DNA of 64,000 bases from Amycolatopsis decaplanina DSM 44594 (GTDB lineage: Bacteria > Actinomycetota > Actinomycetes > Mycobacteriales > Pseudonocardiaceae): contig NZ_AOHO01000048.1 in assembly GCF_000342005.1 (NCBI RefSeq), forward strand, positions 416,540 through 480,539, given 5' to 3'. Both the position numbers and the translations under genes were made by a program. The notes under the pieces were generated by a model. It worked only from the letters and a program-made list of their open reading frames with translations. It had not been told where the DNA came from and ran no database searches. Shown here in pieces: positions 1 through 7,867 of this stretch. Each line of letters begins with the position of its first letter. Position 1 is the first letter of the stretch.

Positions 1-756
1 CCCGATCCGCATCCGGCCCGGTTCGCGGCGGGCGGCCGCTTGGAACGCGGTCCCGGTCCCGGCGGCGACGTCGAGCAGCAGGGCCGCGTCGGCGACGGTG
101 CGCGCGAGCGGGCCGACCACGGTCAGCCCGTGGAAGAGTTCGCGTTCGGTCGGGACGCGGCCGCGCTGCGGTTTGATCCCGACCAGATCGGTCCACGCGG
201 CCGGGATCCGGATCGACCCGGCCCCGTCGGAACCCAGCGCGGCGGCGATCACCCCCGACGCGATGGCCGCCGCCGCGCCGCCCGAGGAACCGCCCGGGGT
301 GCGCTCGGTGTCCCACGGATTGCGGGTCGCGCCGAACGCGGGGCCTTCGGTGAACGGCCATTGGCCGAGTTCCGGGGTGTTGGTCTTGCCGATGAGCACC
401 GCGCCCGCCTCGCGGAGGGCGGCGACGGGCGGGGAGTCCGCCGTCGCGACGGAGAAGTCGCCCTCGCAGCCGAACGCGGTCGGCAGGCCGGTGACGTCGA
501 GGTCGTCCTTGATCGCGGTGGGGACGCCGAGCAGGGGAGCGGTCTCGCCGGCGGCCAGCCGACGGTCGGCCTCCTCGGCCTCGCGAAGGGCTTCTTCGGC
601 GCGTAGGCATTTGAAGGCGTTGAGAACAGGCTGGCTGGCCTCGGCCTTCTCAAGCGCCAAGCGCGTGAGCTCGACCGACGTCGTGGCTCCGGTGGCGAGC
701 AACGAGGCCTGTTCGGCCAGACCGGTGAAGGCGAGCTGCGGTTTCGACGTGGTCAT
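1..756 (-). CDS. Amidase signature-family hydrolase (3' end beyond window)
   Basis: The first 252 residues of an amidase run off the left edge. The family hydrolyses amide bonds with a Ser-cisSer-Lys triad. Visible residues are the IKDD lysine near residue 83, the GGSSGG glycine/serine signature at about 155-160, and the nucleophile serine near 181 in GAGSIRIPA. The ATG start follows a GGGGGAG ribosome site. The gene is divergent from the PLP enzyme at 845, and a perfect palindrome lies between them. GatA is the main alternative, but no gatB or gatC neighbour is seen, so a stand-alone amidase of unknown substrate is more likely. The C-terminal half cannot be judged. Confidence 0.88.
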   Translation of the reverse strand, partial: MTTSKPQLAFTGLAEQASLLATGATTSVELTRLALEKAEASQPVLNAFKCLRAEEALREAEEADRRLAAGETAPLLGVPTAIKDDLDVTGLPTAFGCEGDFSVATADSPPVAALREAGAVLIGKTNTPELGQWPFTEGPAFGATRNPWDTERTPGGSSGGAAAAIASGVIAAALGSDGAGSIRIPAAWTDLVGIKPQRGRVPTERELFHGLTVVGPLARTVADAALLLDVAAGTGTAFQAAARREPGRMRIG

Positions 757-774
757 GGCTCCCCCTGACTCTCT

Positions 775-792
775 CGTTCGTTCAAACGAACG
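775..792. promoter_or_regulatory. Perfect 8-2-8 palindrome, probable repressor operator
   Basis: CGTTCGTT-CA-AACGAACG lies between the divergent amidase and the PLP-dependent deaminase-like gene. Its size and symmetry suit a TetR-type dimer site, but no regulator gene is adjacent within the window. The regulator may lie beyond the left edge or elsewhere; that is inference. Confidence 0.5.
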
Positions 793-844
793 ATACCACC
801 GGGTAACCTCGATCGCGGGCGATCGGTGTGGTTACGTGACCTGC

Positions 845-1849
845 ATGAACCTCGATCGCTTCCCCCGCGTCGACCTCGGCGGCTACCCGACTCCGCTGCA
901 TCCGGCACCCCGGCTGGGCGAGGCCCTCGGCCTGCCGAACCTGCTGCTCAAGCGGGACGACGTGCATCCACTCGGCGTGGGCGGCAACAAGCTGCGCAAA
1001 CTCGAGTTCCTGCTCGGCGCGGCGATCGAAAACGGCGCCGACACGGTGATCACCTTCGGCGCGCTGCAGACCAACCATGGCCGCCAGACCGCCGCGGCCT
1101 GCGCGAAGCTCGGGTTGCGGTGCGAGCTCGTGCTGACGGCGAAGGTTCCTCGCGACGGCGACGCGTACGAAAGGTCCGGCAACGTCTACCTCGATCATCT
1201 CTTCGGCGCGAACGTGCACATCTGCCGCGACGGCGAGGAGACGGGAAGGACCTACGACCGGCTGATCACCGAGGCCGCGGCCGAGGGGCGCCAGGTGGCC
1301 ACGTTCCCGGTCGGCGGTTCCGACGGCGTCGGGGCGCTCGGGTACGTGGCGGCCGCGCGGGAGATCGCCGGGCAGCTCGCCGAGCTGGGCATCACCAAGG
1401 CGCGGCTGGTCGCCCCGCACGCCAGCGGCGGGACGTCCGCGGGGCTCGTCGTCGGAACGGCCGGCCTCGACTGGCTGACGCTGGACATCGCCTGCGTCAG
1501 CCATCCGGTCGACGAGGCCCTCGACAACCTGGCCGATCTCACCATCGCGGCCTCCGTGCTGCTGGGGAGCGAACCGCCGTCACTCGAAGGCCTGCGCATC
1601 GACGACCGCACGATCGGCCCCGGCTATGGGATCCCGACCGGCGCGACGTGGGACGCGGTGCGGCTTTTCGGCCGCACGGAAGGAATCGCGCTCGATCCCG
1701 TGTACACCGGCAAAGTGGCCGCCGCGCTGATCGACTGGGCCGCCGAAGGCCATTTCGCGGCCGACGAGCACGTTGTCTTCCTGCACACGGGCGGTCTGCC
1801 CGGCCTCTACGGTTACGCCCCCGAATTCACCGACGCGGTGAGCCGCTGA
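845..1849 (+). CDS. D-cysteine desulfhydrase / ACC deaminase-family PLP enzyme
   Basis: A 334-residue fold-type II PLP enzyme. The cofactor lysine is K49 in GVGGNKLRKLEF, followed by the QTNHGRQTAA motif that binds the substrate carboxylate in D-cysteine desulfhydrase and ACC deaminase. Members deaminate D-cysteine, ACC or similar D-amino acids; the sequence alone does not settle which. The ATG at 845 starts right at the conserved N-terminus. An in-frame GTG at 836 is an alternative that would add three residues. The 3' end is overlapped antisense by the long tail of the DUF998 gene. Confidence 0.85.
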   Translation: MNLDRFPRVDLGGYPTPLHPAPRLGEALGLPNLLLKRDDVHPLGVGGNKLRKLEFLLGAAIENGADTVITFGALQTNHGRQTAAACAKLGLRCELVLTAKVPRDGDAYERSGNVYLDHLFGANVHICRDGEETGRTYDRLITEAAAEGRQVATFPVGGSDGVGALGYVAAAREIAGQLAELGITKARLVAPHASGGTSAGLVVGTAGLDWLTLDIACVSHPVDEALDNLADLTIAASVLLGSEPPSLEGLRIDDRTIGPGYGIPTGATWDAVRLFGRTEGIALDPVYTGKVAAALIDWAAEGHFAADEHVVFLHTGGLPGLYGYAPEFTDAVSR

Positions 1850-2479
1850 CGCGACCTTCAGCATCCCGGCGATCAGGATCACGTGCGCCACCAGCGAAAC
1901 CCGCTGCATGACGCCGACCGGCGCGATGTCGGTCAGCGTCTTGAAGAACGGGATGTCGGACAGGCGCACGAAGATGAAGCTGAGCCCGAAGACGATCAGC
2001 CCGGCCGCGCTGCCCCAGGCCAGGCGCCCGACGAGCCTGGCCGCGGGGGTGCCGCTCAGGTTGTCGCGCAGGGTGAAGCCGGCGGCGGGCAGGCTGAGGA
2101 AGGCGATGAGACAGGCGTACAGGTGGATCTCGCCGCTGACCGGATCCGGGAATTCGGGGTAGCTCGCCGGGAAGATCGCCGCCGCCGCCAGCCCCAGCGA
2201 CCACAGCGCGAACAGCAGTTTCGTGGTGCGGCTGAGCGGGATCCCGGCCGCGGCCAGCGCGCCGAGCGCCGTGAGGGAGCCGATGGACAGGGAGAGCACG
2301 CTGGCCCCGAGCATGCCCGTGCCGCGATCGACATAGGCGTAACTGGACAACGTGTCGAACATCGGATCGCGTGAGCTGATCAGGTGGAGCACGACCATGG
2401 TGAACAGTGCCCAGCCGATGGCCGCGCCCGACGCGATCAGCCAGGGTCTGGCCCGCGATCTCTCCCCGGGGAACGTCAT
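1580..2479 (-). CDS. DUF998 family integral membrane protein with aberrant C-terminus
   Basis: The first roughly 210 residues form about six hydrophobic helices of the DUF998 type, whose function is unknown. The frame then continues for about 90 residues of polar sequence that is antisense to the deaminase gene. That tail does not look like membrane protein. A one-base shift near 1850 would reach a stop almost at once: TGA at 1827 in one frame and TAA slightly earlier in the other. Either the natural stop was lost or there is a sequencing indel. The domain call is good; the true C-terminus is doubtful. Confidence 0.7.
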   Translation of the reverse strand: MTFPGERSRARPWLIASGAAIGWALFTMVVLHLISSRDPMFDTLSSYAYVDRGTGMLGASVLSLSIGSLTALGALAAAGIPLSRTTKLLFALWSLGLAAAAIFPASYPEFPDPVSGEIHLYACLIAFLSLPAAGFTLRDNLSGTPAARLVGRLAWGSAAGLIVFGLSFIFVRLSDIPFFKTLTDIAPVGVMQRVSLVAHVILIAGMLKVASAAHRVGEFGGVTVEAGQTARVQEDNVLVGREMAFGGPVDQRGGHFAGVHGIERDSFRAAEKPHRVPRRAGRDPIAGADRAVVDAQAFE

Positions 2480-2532
2480 GCGTCCAGCGTGCTCGCGCGG
2501 GCGCGGTTTTCCGATCCGGGAAGCCCCCGGTT

Positions 2533-3306
2533 TTACCCGGGGGTTACCCCGAAGTCGACCAGTACCAGTAGCTGGTCATCGTGCCTTTTAGCGCGGGGCC
2601 AGCGCTCGCCGTCCGGGTCCTGCTTCTCCGCCGTGCGCACCGCGTCGAGGACGGCGTCCGGACCACGCTCCCGGCTGATGGCGAGCACCTCCGGCCAGTC
2701 GAACAGGTCGTACTCGTCGACACCGATCGCGACGCCGTCGGTCGCCAGCAGCAGGGCGTCGACCTCCGAGCGCGGCCAACTGCGGCGTACGGCTTCTGCG
2801 GCCGCCTTCGGTTCCGCTTCGGCGACCCAGAAGCCGTCCGGCGCGTTGCGTTTCGCGCGGACGTCGGCGCCTGTGCGGAGCTGACCGCTTTCGCGCAGCG
2901 AGCCGAGCCTGTCGTCGGTGAGCGGGTCTGTGCCGGAAGGACCGAAGGCGATGATCGGGCTGTCGGCGAGCACCAGCCCGTCGACGGTGTCGTCCGTCCA
3001 GCGCGCGATCGCGACCGTGCTCGACGGCGATCGTCCCGGTTCGAGTCCTTCGCGGCGGGCGACGTCGGCTATCGACTCCGCGAGCAACACCGCGAGATCC
3101 GCCTGGGGTTCCGCGCTCAGTGCCCGCGACAGGCTGTGCACGAGCAGGCTCGCGTACCAGCCGCCGGACGGCAGATCCGGCCTCGGCGCGGTCGCCCCGT
3201 CGAGCACCACCACGGCGTTGCCGAGCACGGCGACGTGGTCTTCGGTCGGGCGCGTCGCTCCGTCCGCGCCTACTCCGTCCCTTTCCGCCACTGCGATTTC
3301 GACCAT
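2533..3306 (-). CDS. PP2C/SpoIIE-like phosphatase domain protein
   Basis: A 257-residue soluble protein. It has a PP2C-like layout: an early acidic motif (VLDGATAPRP) near residue 35, a central STVAIARW strand, LLATDGVAIG near residue 190 and a C-terminal DDQLLVLVDF. The D-G and DD pairs are the usual metal ligands of PP2C serine/threonine phosphatases. It is shorter than some family members, and the substrate is unknown. It is divergent from the HTH/Clp-N operon and could share its control region. Confidence 0.72.
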   Translation of the reverse strand: MVEIAVAERDGVGADGATRPTEDHVAVLGNAVVVLDGATAPRPDLPSGGWYASLLVHSLSRALSAEPQADLAVLLAESIADVARREGLEPGRSPSSTVAIARWTDDTVDGLVLADSPIIAFGPSGTDPLTDDRLGSLRESGQLRTGADVRAKRNAPDGFWVAEAEPKAAAEAVRRSWPRSEVDALLLATDGVAIGVDEYDLFDWPEVLAISRERGPDAVLDAVRTAEKQDPDGERWPRAKRHDDQLLVLVDFGVTPG

Positions 3307-3321
3307 GACCCGACCCTAACT

Positions 3322-3367
3322 GTCAACCGAGGTTGACGCGGGCGAGATGTCAACGTAGGTTGACGTC
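3322..3367 (+). promoter_or_regulatory. Leaderless promoter with two operator palindromes
   Basis: Two near-identical inverted repeats with GTCAAC...GTTGAC arms occupy 3322-3337 and 3349-3364. A -35-like TTGACG (3333-3338) lies in the first and a -10-like TAGGTT (3356-3361) in the second, separated by 17 nt. The HTH start codon is 6 nt beyond the -10, which implies a leaderless mRNA. Both core promoter elements would be covered by a bound dimer, so repression by the downstream HTH protein is the simplest reading (inference). Confidence 0.7.
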
Positions 3368-3577
3368 ATGACCGAAGCGACAGATCTGGCCGCGCGAGCC
3401 GGTGACCGCGATCCCCGCGTGGGATTGCGCGCCGTCGCCGCCTTGCGCCGGCTGTTGGAACAACTCGAGGCCGTGCAGGTCCGCAGCGCGCGGGTGCACG
3501 GCTGGTCCTGGCAGGAGATCGCGGCCGAGCTGGGGGTCAGCAGGCAAGCGGTGCACAAGAAGCACGGGAGGCACTGA
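3368..3577 (+). CDS. Small helix-turn-helix DNA-binding protein
   Basis: A 69-residue protein. The N-terminal half is an amphipathic Arg/Leu/Glu helix. The C-terminal part is a clear HTH (WSWQEIAAELGVSRQAVHKK, about residues 46-65). It is too small to hold a ligand domain. The ATG sits at the expected transcription start of the promoter above, and the TGA overlaps the ATG of the Clp-N gene by one base, so the two are translationally coupled. It probably represses its own operon at the two GTCAAC/GTTGAC palindromes. Confidence 0.85.
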   Translation: MTEATDLAARAGDRDPRVGLRAVAALRRLLEQLEAVQVRSARVHGWSWQEIAAELGVSRQAVHKKHGRH

Positions 3578-4101
3578 TGTTCGAACGCTTCACCCCCGAA
3601 CTCCGTGAAGTCGTCATCGGCGCCCAGCGCGTCGCGTCGGACGAGACGTCCGCGAACGTCGATCCGCTGCACCTGCTGACGTCACTCGCCCAGCGCACCG
3701 GCGCGCTCATCGCACTGGGCTGCCCGGCGGACGAACTGGCCGACGACCTCCGCCGCGTCCGGCGCCGGGGCGGGATGAGCGACGCCAATGTCGAAGCCCT
3801 GAGCGGTTTCGGCATCGACGTCGAGCACATCGTCGAGCGGGTCGAGCAAACCCATGGCCCCGGCGCGCTGACCGGTGGACAGCGCACCGGACGCGGCCAT
3901 CGGCCGTTCACGCCGGAGACGAAGAAGGTGCTGGAGAAGAGCCTTCGCGAAGCCATCGACGTCGGCAGCAAGCGCATCGAAGGCGAGCACCTCTTGCTCG
4001 CGCTGACGGCTGTCCCCGGCGTGGCCGCCGACGTCCTCGCGCAACGTGGCATCGACTACCTCGCCGTCCGTCGCCTGGTGGAACAGCGCGAGGCCAGCTG
4101 A
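3577..4101 (+). CDS. Stand-alone Clp N-terminal domain protein (no ATPase)
   Basis: A 174-residue protein with the two Clp_N repeats of ClpC/ClpA: MFERFT at residue 1 and a second copy from about 108 (RPFTPETKKVLEKSLREA, then IEGEHLLLAL). There is no Walker A or B motif, so it cannot unfold substrates. In ClpC this domain binds adaptors and substrates and is the site of several anti-Clp antibiotics. A free copy could act as a decoy, an adaptor or a sensor. Mycobacterial ClpC2 is a comparable ATPase-less homologue. Pairing with an upstream HTH gene suggests a sensor/repressor module. Confidence 0.87.
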   Translation: MFERFTPELREVVIGAQRVASDETSANVDPLHLLTSLAQRTGALIALGCPADELADDLRRVRRRGGMSDANVEALSGFGIDVEHIVERVEQTHGPGALTGGQRTGRGHRPFTPETKKVLEKSLREAIDVGSKRIEGEHLLLALTAVPGVAADVLAQRGIDYLAVRRLVEQREAS

Positions 4102-4728
4102 TTACTCACGCTCGCGCCAGATGACGTACGGCAGGAAAGCCTGCGTCAGTGGTCCGATGGCGAGCGCGTAGAGGACCGTGCCGACGCCGACGGTGCCGCC
4201 GAGCAGCCAGCCGGCGGCCAGGACGGTGATCTCGATGAGGGTCCGGACGAGGCGGATCGACTTGCCCGTCCGGGCCGAGAGGCCGGTCATCAGCCCGTCG
4301 CGGGGGCCGGGGCCGAGCCGTGCGCCGACGTAGACCGCGGCGCCGAGGCCGTTGAGCACGACGCCGGCGACCAGGTTGAGAAGCTGCCAGCCGAGCACGT
4401 CCTGATCGGGCAGGAAGATCCGCACGAAGTCGACGGTGAGCGAGATGACCACGATGTTGGCGACGGTGCCGATACCGGGCCGCTGCCGCAGCGGGATCCA
4501 CAGCAGGAGCACCAGGACCGACGCGATCGCGGTGACCGTGCCGAACGAGAGGCCGGTGATCTTCATCAGACCTTCGTGGAGCACGTCCCACGGGTCGAGG
4601 CCGAGGCCGGACCTGGTCAGCATGGCCATGCTGCCGCCGTAGAGGACGAGTCCGGCGACGAGCTGGATCGAGCGGCGGGCGGTGTCTTGGGAGATGCCGA
4701 CGGGTCTGAGGTCGAGTTTGAGTGCCAC
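4102..4728 (-). CDS. YczE/YitT-family membrane protein
   Basis: A 208-residue integral membrane protein with about five or six hydrophobic helices. It has the family motif GLGLDPWDVLHEGL near residue 35 and a related GARLGPGPRDGLMTGL repeat in the second half. Function is uncertain; YczE-type proteins are thought to be transporters or membrane factors. The GTG at 4728 matches the start of the conserved N-terminus; a longer upstream frame would run antisense through the regulator gene. It is divergent from a MocR regulator, the classic yczE-yczR arrangement. Its stop abuts the Clp-N stop. Confidence 0.82.
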   Translation of the reverse strand: MALKLDLRPVGISQDTARRSIQLVAGLVLYGGSMAMLTRSGLGLDPWDVLHEGLMKITGLSFGTVTAIASVLVLLLWIPLRQRPGIGTVANIVVISLTVDFVRIFLPDQDVLGWQLLNLVAGVVLNGLGAAVYVGARLGPGPRDGLMTGLSARTGKSIRLVRTLIEITVLAAGWLLGGTVGVGTVLYALAIGPLTQAFLPYVIWRERE

Positions 4729-4765
4729 GGATGCACCATCGGGGGTAAGTGGCCACCTTGACCAT

Positions 4766-4787
4766 GGCCAATCTGGAACAATTGGCC
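4766..4787. promoter_or_regulatory. Probable MocR (YczR-type) operator
   Basis: An inverted repeat GGCCAAT-N8-ATTGGCC lies just before the MocR start. A further ATTGGCCA copy occurs just inside the gene at about 4835 and a TGGCCA half at about 4750. Repeated half-sites between the divergent genes fit autoregulation by the GntR-type HTH dimer. Confidence 0.6.
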
Positions 4788-4789
4788 TT

Positions 4790-6244
4790 ATGGAACCGCT
4801 GATCCCGCTGACTGGACGCGTTTCAGGTGCGAAATTGGCCATTTTGCTGGGGAGTTGGCGGCAGAGTGGTTCTCGACACGGTGCCGCGGATCTCGCGGCG
4901 GCCGTCGAACTGCTGGTCCTCGACGGCAGGCTGCCGCTCGGCACGAAACTCCCGGCCGAACGGGAGCTCGCCGACGCTTTGGACGTCAGCCGCACGCTCA
5001 TCGGCGCCGCGCTGGACAAGCTGCGGGCCGACGGCCTGGTCGCCAGCCGACGCGGGGCCGGCTCCTGGATCGCGTCTCCCGGCGGCCGGGGCAGGGAAGC
5101 GATCCTGCCGACCGGCGAGGACCTCATCGACCTCGCCCAGGCCTGCCCGCCCGCCATTCCCGGCCTGGTCCCGGCGGTGGACGCCGCGCGGAAGGCGCTG
5201 GTGGACCACCTCGGCGAGAACGGCTACCACGTGCGTGGCCTGCGGATCCTGCGTGAGCGGATCGCCCGCCGCTACACCGAACGCGGGCTGCCGACCAACG
5301 CCGGCCAGGTGATGGTCACCAACGGCGCGCACCACGCTTTCGTGCAGGTCCTGCGGATGCTGGCCGGCCCCGGTGACCGGGTGCTGGTCGAGCAGCCGAC
5401 GTACCCGAACTCGCTGGAAGCCATCGGCGCCGCGCACGCCATCGGAGTACCGGTGCCCTTGGACCCGGCCACCGGATGGGACATCGTCGGGATCGAGGCC
5501 GCGCTGCGGCAATCCGCGCCGAGGCTCGCATACTTCGTCGCGGACTTCCAGAACCCGACCGGCCTGCGTCTGGACGCCGACGGCCGGGAGCGGCTCGCGG
5601 CCGCGCTGGGCCGCGCGCGGACCCCGGCGATCATCGACGAGACGCTGGTCGAACTGGACCTCGAAGGCGATCCGGTCGACGGGCCGCCTCCGCTGGGCGC
5701 GTTCATGGGCGATCTCGGCATCACGATCGGCTCGGCGTCCAAATCGCATTGGGCGGGGCTGCGGCTCGGCTGGATCCGCGCCTCCGAGGACGTCATCGGC
5801 AGGCTGATCGCGGCCCGGTTCGCCGTCGACCTGGGGTCGCCGGTCTTCGAGCAACTCGTCCTCGCCGAACTGCTCGACGACGGCGGGGCCGCGCTGGCGC
5901 ACCGCCGCCAGGAGACGCTGGCCTTGCGCGACGCGCTGACCGGGGCGCTGAACTGGTACTGCCCGGAGTGGACGTTCACCGTGCCGCCCGGCGGGCTTTC
6001 GCTGTGGTGCCGTCTGCCGGAGCCGATGAGCACGCGGTTGGCCGTCGCGGCGGCGGGACACGGGGTGCAGGTGGCGCCGGGCTCGCGGTTCGGTGTCCAC
6101 GGTGGACTGGAGCGCTGGCTGCGGCTGCCGTACGCGCTTCCGGCCGAGAGGCTCTTCGAGGCCGTGCGACGACTGGGCGCGGCCGCCGCTTCGGTGGCCG
6201 CGACCCCCGCCACGGTCGCCCCTGTGGCCGTTCAGGTCACCTGA
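4790..6244 (+). CDS. MocR/GntR regulator with aminotransferase-fold domain (YczR type)
   Basis: A 484-residue protein. Residues about 20-90 are a GntR winged helix (LPAERELADALDVSRTLIGA). A linker leads to a fold-type I aminotransferase-like domain with VTNGAHHAFVQVLRML, DFQNPTGLRLD and the PLP lysine in SASKSHWAGLRLGW (about residue 322). MocR proteins bind PLP in this domain and control nearby genes; here the target is probably the divergent yczE-like gene. The ATG at 4790 gives the expected N-terminus. The stop is followed directly by a copy of the dispersed palindrome. Confidence 0.9.
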   Translation: MEPLIPLTGRVSGAKLAILLGSWRQSGSRHGAADLAAAVELLVLDGRLPLGTKLPAERELADALDVSRTLIGAALDKLRADGLVASRRGAGSWIASPGGRGREAILPTGEDLIDLAQACPPAIPGLVPAVDAARKALVDHLGENGYHVRGLRILRERIARRYTERGLPTNAGQVMVTNGAHHAFVQVLRMLAGPGDRVLVEQPTYPNSLEAIGAAHAIGVPVPLDPATGWDIVGIEAALRQSAPRLAYFVADFQNPTGLRLDADGRERLAAALGRARTPAIIDETLVELDLEGDPVDGPPPLGAFMGDLGITIGSASKSHWAGLRLGWIRASEDVIGRLIAARFAVDLGSPVFEQLVLAELLDDGGAALAHRRQETLALRDALTGALNWYCPEWTFTVPPGGLSLWCRLPEPMSTRLAVAAAGHGVQVAPGSRFGVHGGLERWLRLPYALPAERLFEAVRRLGAAAASVAATPATVAPVAVQVT

Positions 6245-6246
6245 CC

Positions 6247-6306
6247 CCCGCAATTCGTCACCTACTTGCGTGGGAGGAAGAGCGCAAGTAGGTGACGAAT
6301 TGCGGG
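6247..6306. repeat. Dispersed palindromic element, copy A
   Basis: Two perfect 24-bp inverted arms (6247-6270 and 6283-6306) with a 12-nt spacer begin 3 nt after the MocR stop. The arm contains CCTACTTGCG and GCAATTCG. Related copies are at 27017, 33408, 42932 and 46065. It could act as a bidirectional terminator, but there is no T-tract. Confidence 0.85.
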
Positions 6307-6319
6307 TCCGGAAACGGAA

Positions 6320-6607
6320 ATAGCCGGTGCGCCGGCGGGGCGGCCGATGCTCCAGGGAGGGCATCGGCGCCGCACGACCAGCGCACCGGCTATCCGGCCC
6401 GCCCCGAGGTCGAAACCTCGTCGGCGGGCACCGCGGCGGTTACCCGGCACAGCCCCTCGACGTGCCGGGAACCGCCCGCGGTTCAGGCGGACTTCGAGCT
6501 TGGCCGGCTCCTGCTCGGCGCGGTGAGCAGAAGCCCCCGAAGTCCACCCGTGCTGGTCCCGGCGCCGCAGGGGCAGCGCGGCGCCGGGGCCGGGATCCGA
6601 ACCGGCC
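6320..6607. other. Non-coding stretch with seven consecutive hairpins
   Basis: The gap between two convergent genes (6245-6754) holds no credible gene but is unusually foldable. Stems are: 6320-6332/6381-6393 (13 bp, with a GCCGATGC/GCATCGGC hairpin nested inside), 6397-6403/6423-6429 with GAGGT-CGAA-ACCTC inside, 6443-6450/6462-6469, 6469-6474/6479-6484, 6491-6496/6538-6543 with CTGCTC/GAGCAG inside, 6558-6568/6578-6588 (11 bp), and 6588-6593/6602-6607. It may be 3' UTR or terminator structure, or an unrecognised RNA. Nothing recognisable is seen from 6608 to 6754. Confidence 0.45.
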
Positions 6608-6754
6608 GGGCGCGGTCGGCCGTTCGGGAAGACAAAGGGGATGCCTGAACAGAGGGGCAGGCGGAAAAGCGGCTTGTGCCAGAGGATTCAGAAGACGTCG
6701 AAACCCGAAGTTGATCTTGGTTTGGACGTGGCTCTCCCCGGCGACCCGGTCAGG

Positions 6755-7867
6755 TCAGTCGGGGGAGGTGGCGGGAAGCGCGGCTTCCCGGCCGGTGCGC
6801 TCGCCTTCGTGGTCGCAGCCGGTTCCGATGAGCTTCAGCTGCGTGGCGGGCATTCCGGAGTCGAGCACGGCGAGCGGCCCGCGGCCGCCGCCGGAGTGGT
6901 CGTGGCCCGGCTGGGCGGTCGTCGTGGGCGCGACCGGCGCCACCGGGGTGTTCGGCAGGCCACCGCCGCCGCCCGAGCCGCCGCCGTCCGGGGACGCGTG
7001 CGTGGCGGATCCGGCGTGCGCGGCCGGAGCGGGCTGGGCGTCGTACTTGACCCGGACGGGCAGCGTGACGCGGTGGTTCTGGCTTGCCGCCGCCGGAACG
7101 GGGCTCTCGGCGGGGACGAGCGGACGCGGGTCCGGGATGGCGGGCGCGGGCGCGTTCTGCGTCGCGGCCTTGGCCGGGACGGCGATGGTGACCGAGCCGC
7201 TCGCCGACTCGCCCGAGCCGCCGCCGAAGACGGGGTCGAGCATGTCGCCGGTGCCCGGCAGGATCCCCGGGGTACCGGCGCCGCAGCACGGATTCGGCGT
7301 GATGATCGGCGTGACGACCTGGTCGCCGATTCCGCCGACGACCCCGCCGACGGTTTGGACGACGCCGCCGACCGTGTTCGTGACGATGTTCAGCACGCCG
7401 CCGATGAGGCCGCCCAGCAAACCGTCGGACGCCTGAGGCTTCGCGGTCTTGGTTTCCGGCTCCGGAGAAGAGGTCTTCTCGACGGAACTCGCGCTCGAAA
7501 CGGCCTCTTCCTCCACAGTGGCCTCAGGCTCCTCGCTCGAAACGGGAGCGGGCTCTTCTTGAGAGGACCCAGCCTTCGGAGTTTCGGAGGTTTCGGAGGG
7601 TTTCGTGGTCTCGGCCGCGGCGGAGTCCGAAGTGGACTCTTTTGGAGTAGTCGCTTTCCCGGCCCCGGCTTCATCCGAAGGCAGGACCACGGAGGTCTCC
7701 GGCGTCACCGGGGTCTGTTCGTCGGCCGAAGCCGGGGTGCTCAGGACGGCGCCGAGGATCCAGCCGGTGAGCGCGAGCCCGCCCGCGAAAAGAATTCGCG
7801 TACAGGTTTTCGGGGCCGTGAGGCCGCGACGGCGCACGACTGCCGCACCACTCACAGCAATCACCAC
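6755..7867 (-). CDS. Secreted Ser/Thr/Pro-rich protein, function unknown
   Basis: About 370 residues. It starts with basic residues and a hydrophobic segment (ILFAGGLALTGWILGAVL, ending STPASA), which is a typical Sec signal with a cleavage site near residue 48. The mature part begins with a Glu/Ser/Thr/Pro-rich low-complexity stretch (about 50-140). A Gly/Val-rich amphipathic segment with a CC pair (about 150-200) follows, then a Gly/Pro-rich tail. It has no catalytic motif I recognise. It may be a wall-associated or surface protein. The start could be GTG 7867 or an in-frame GTG a few codons on. Confidence 0.65.
   Translation of the reverse strand: MVIAVSGAAVVRRRGLTAPKTCTRILFAGGLALTGWILGAVLSTPASADEQTPVTPETSVVLPSDEAGAGKATTPKESTSDSAAAETTKPSETSETPKAGSSQEEPAPVSSEEPEATVEEEAVSSASSVEKTSSPEPETKTAKPQASDGLLGGLIGGVLNIVTNTVGGVVQTVGGVVGGIGDQVVTPIITPNPCCGAGTPGILPGTGDMLDPVFGGGSGESASGSVTIAVPAKAATQNAPAPAIPDPRPLVPAESPVPAAASQNHRVTLPVRVKYDAQPAPAAHAGSATHASPDGGGSGGGGGLPNTPVAPVAPTTTAQPGHDHSGGGRGPLAVLDSGMPATQLKLIGTGCDHEGERTGREAALPATSPD

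Noticed and set aside
4823..6364. 513-codon minus-strand frame opposite the MocR gene
   Set aside because: The MocR gene has all domain motifs; the antisense frame has none and runs through palindrome copy A.
6327..7436. Plus-strand frames crossing the secreted-protein gene
   Set aside because: The minus-strand gene has a clear signal peptide and sensible composition; the plus frames show neither.
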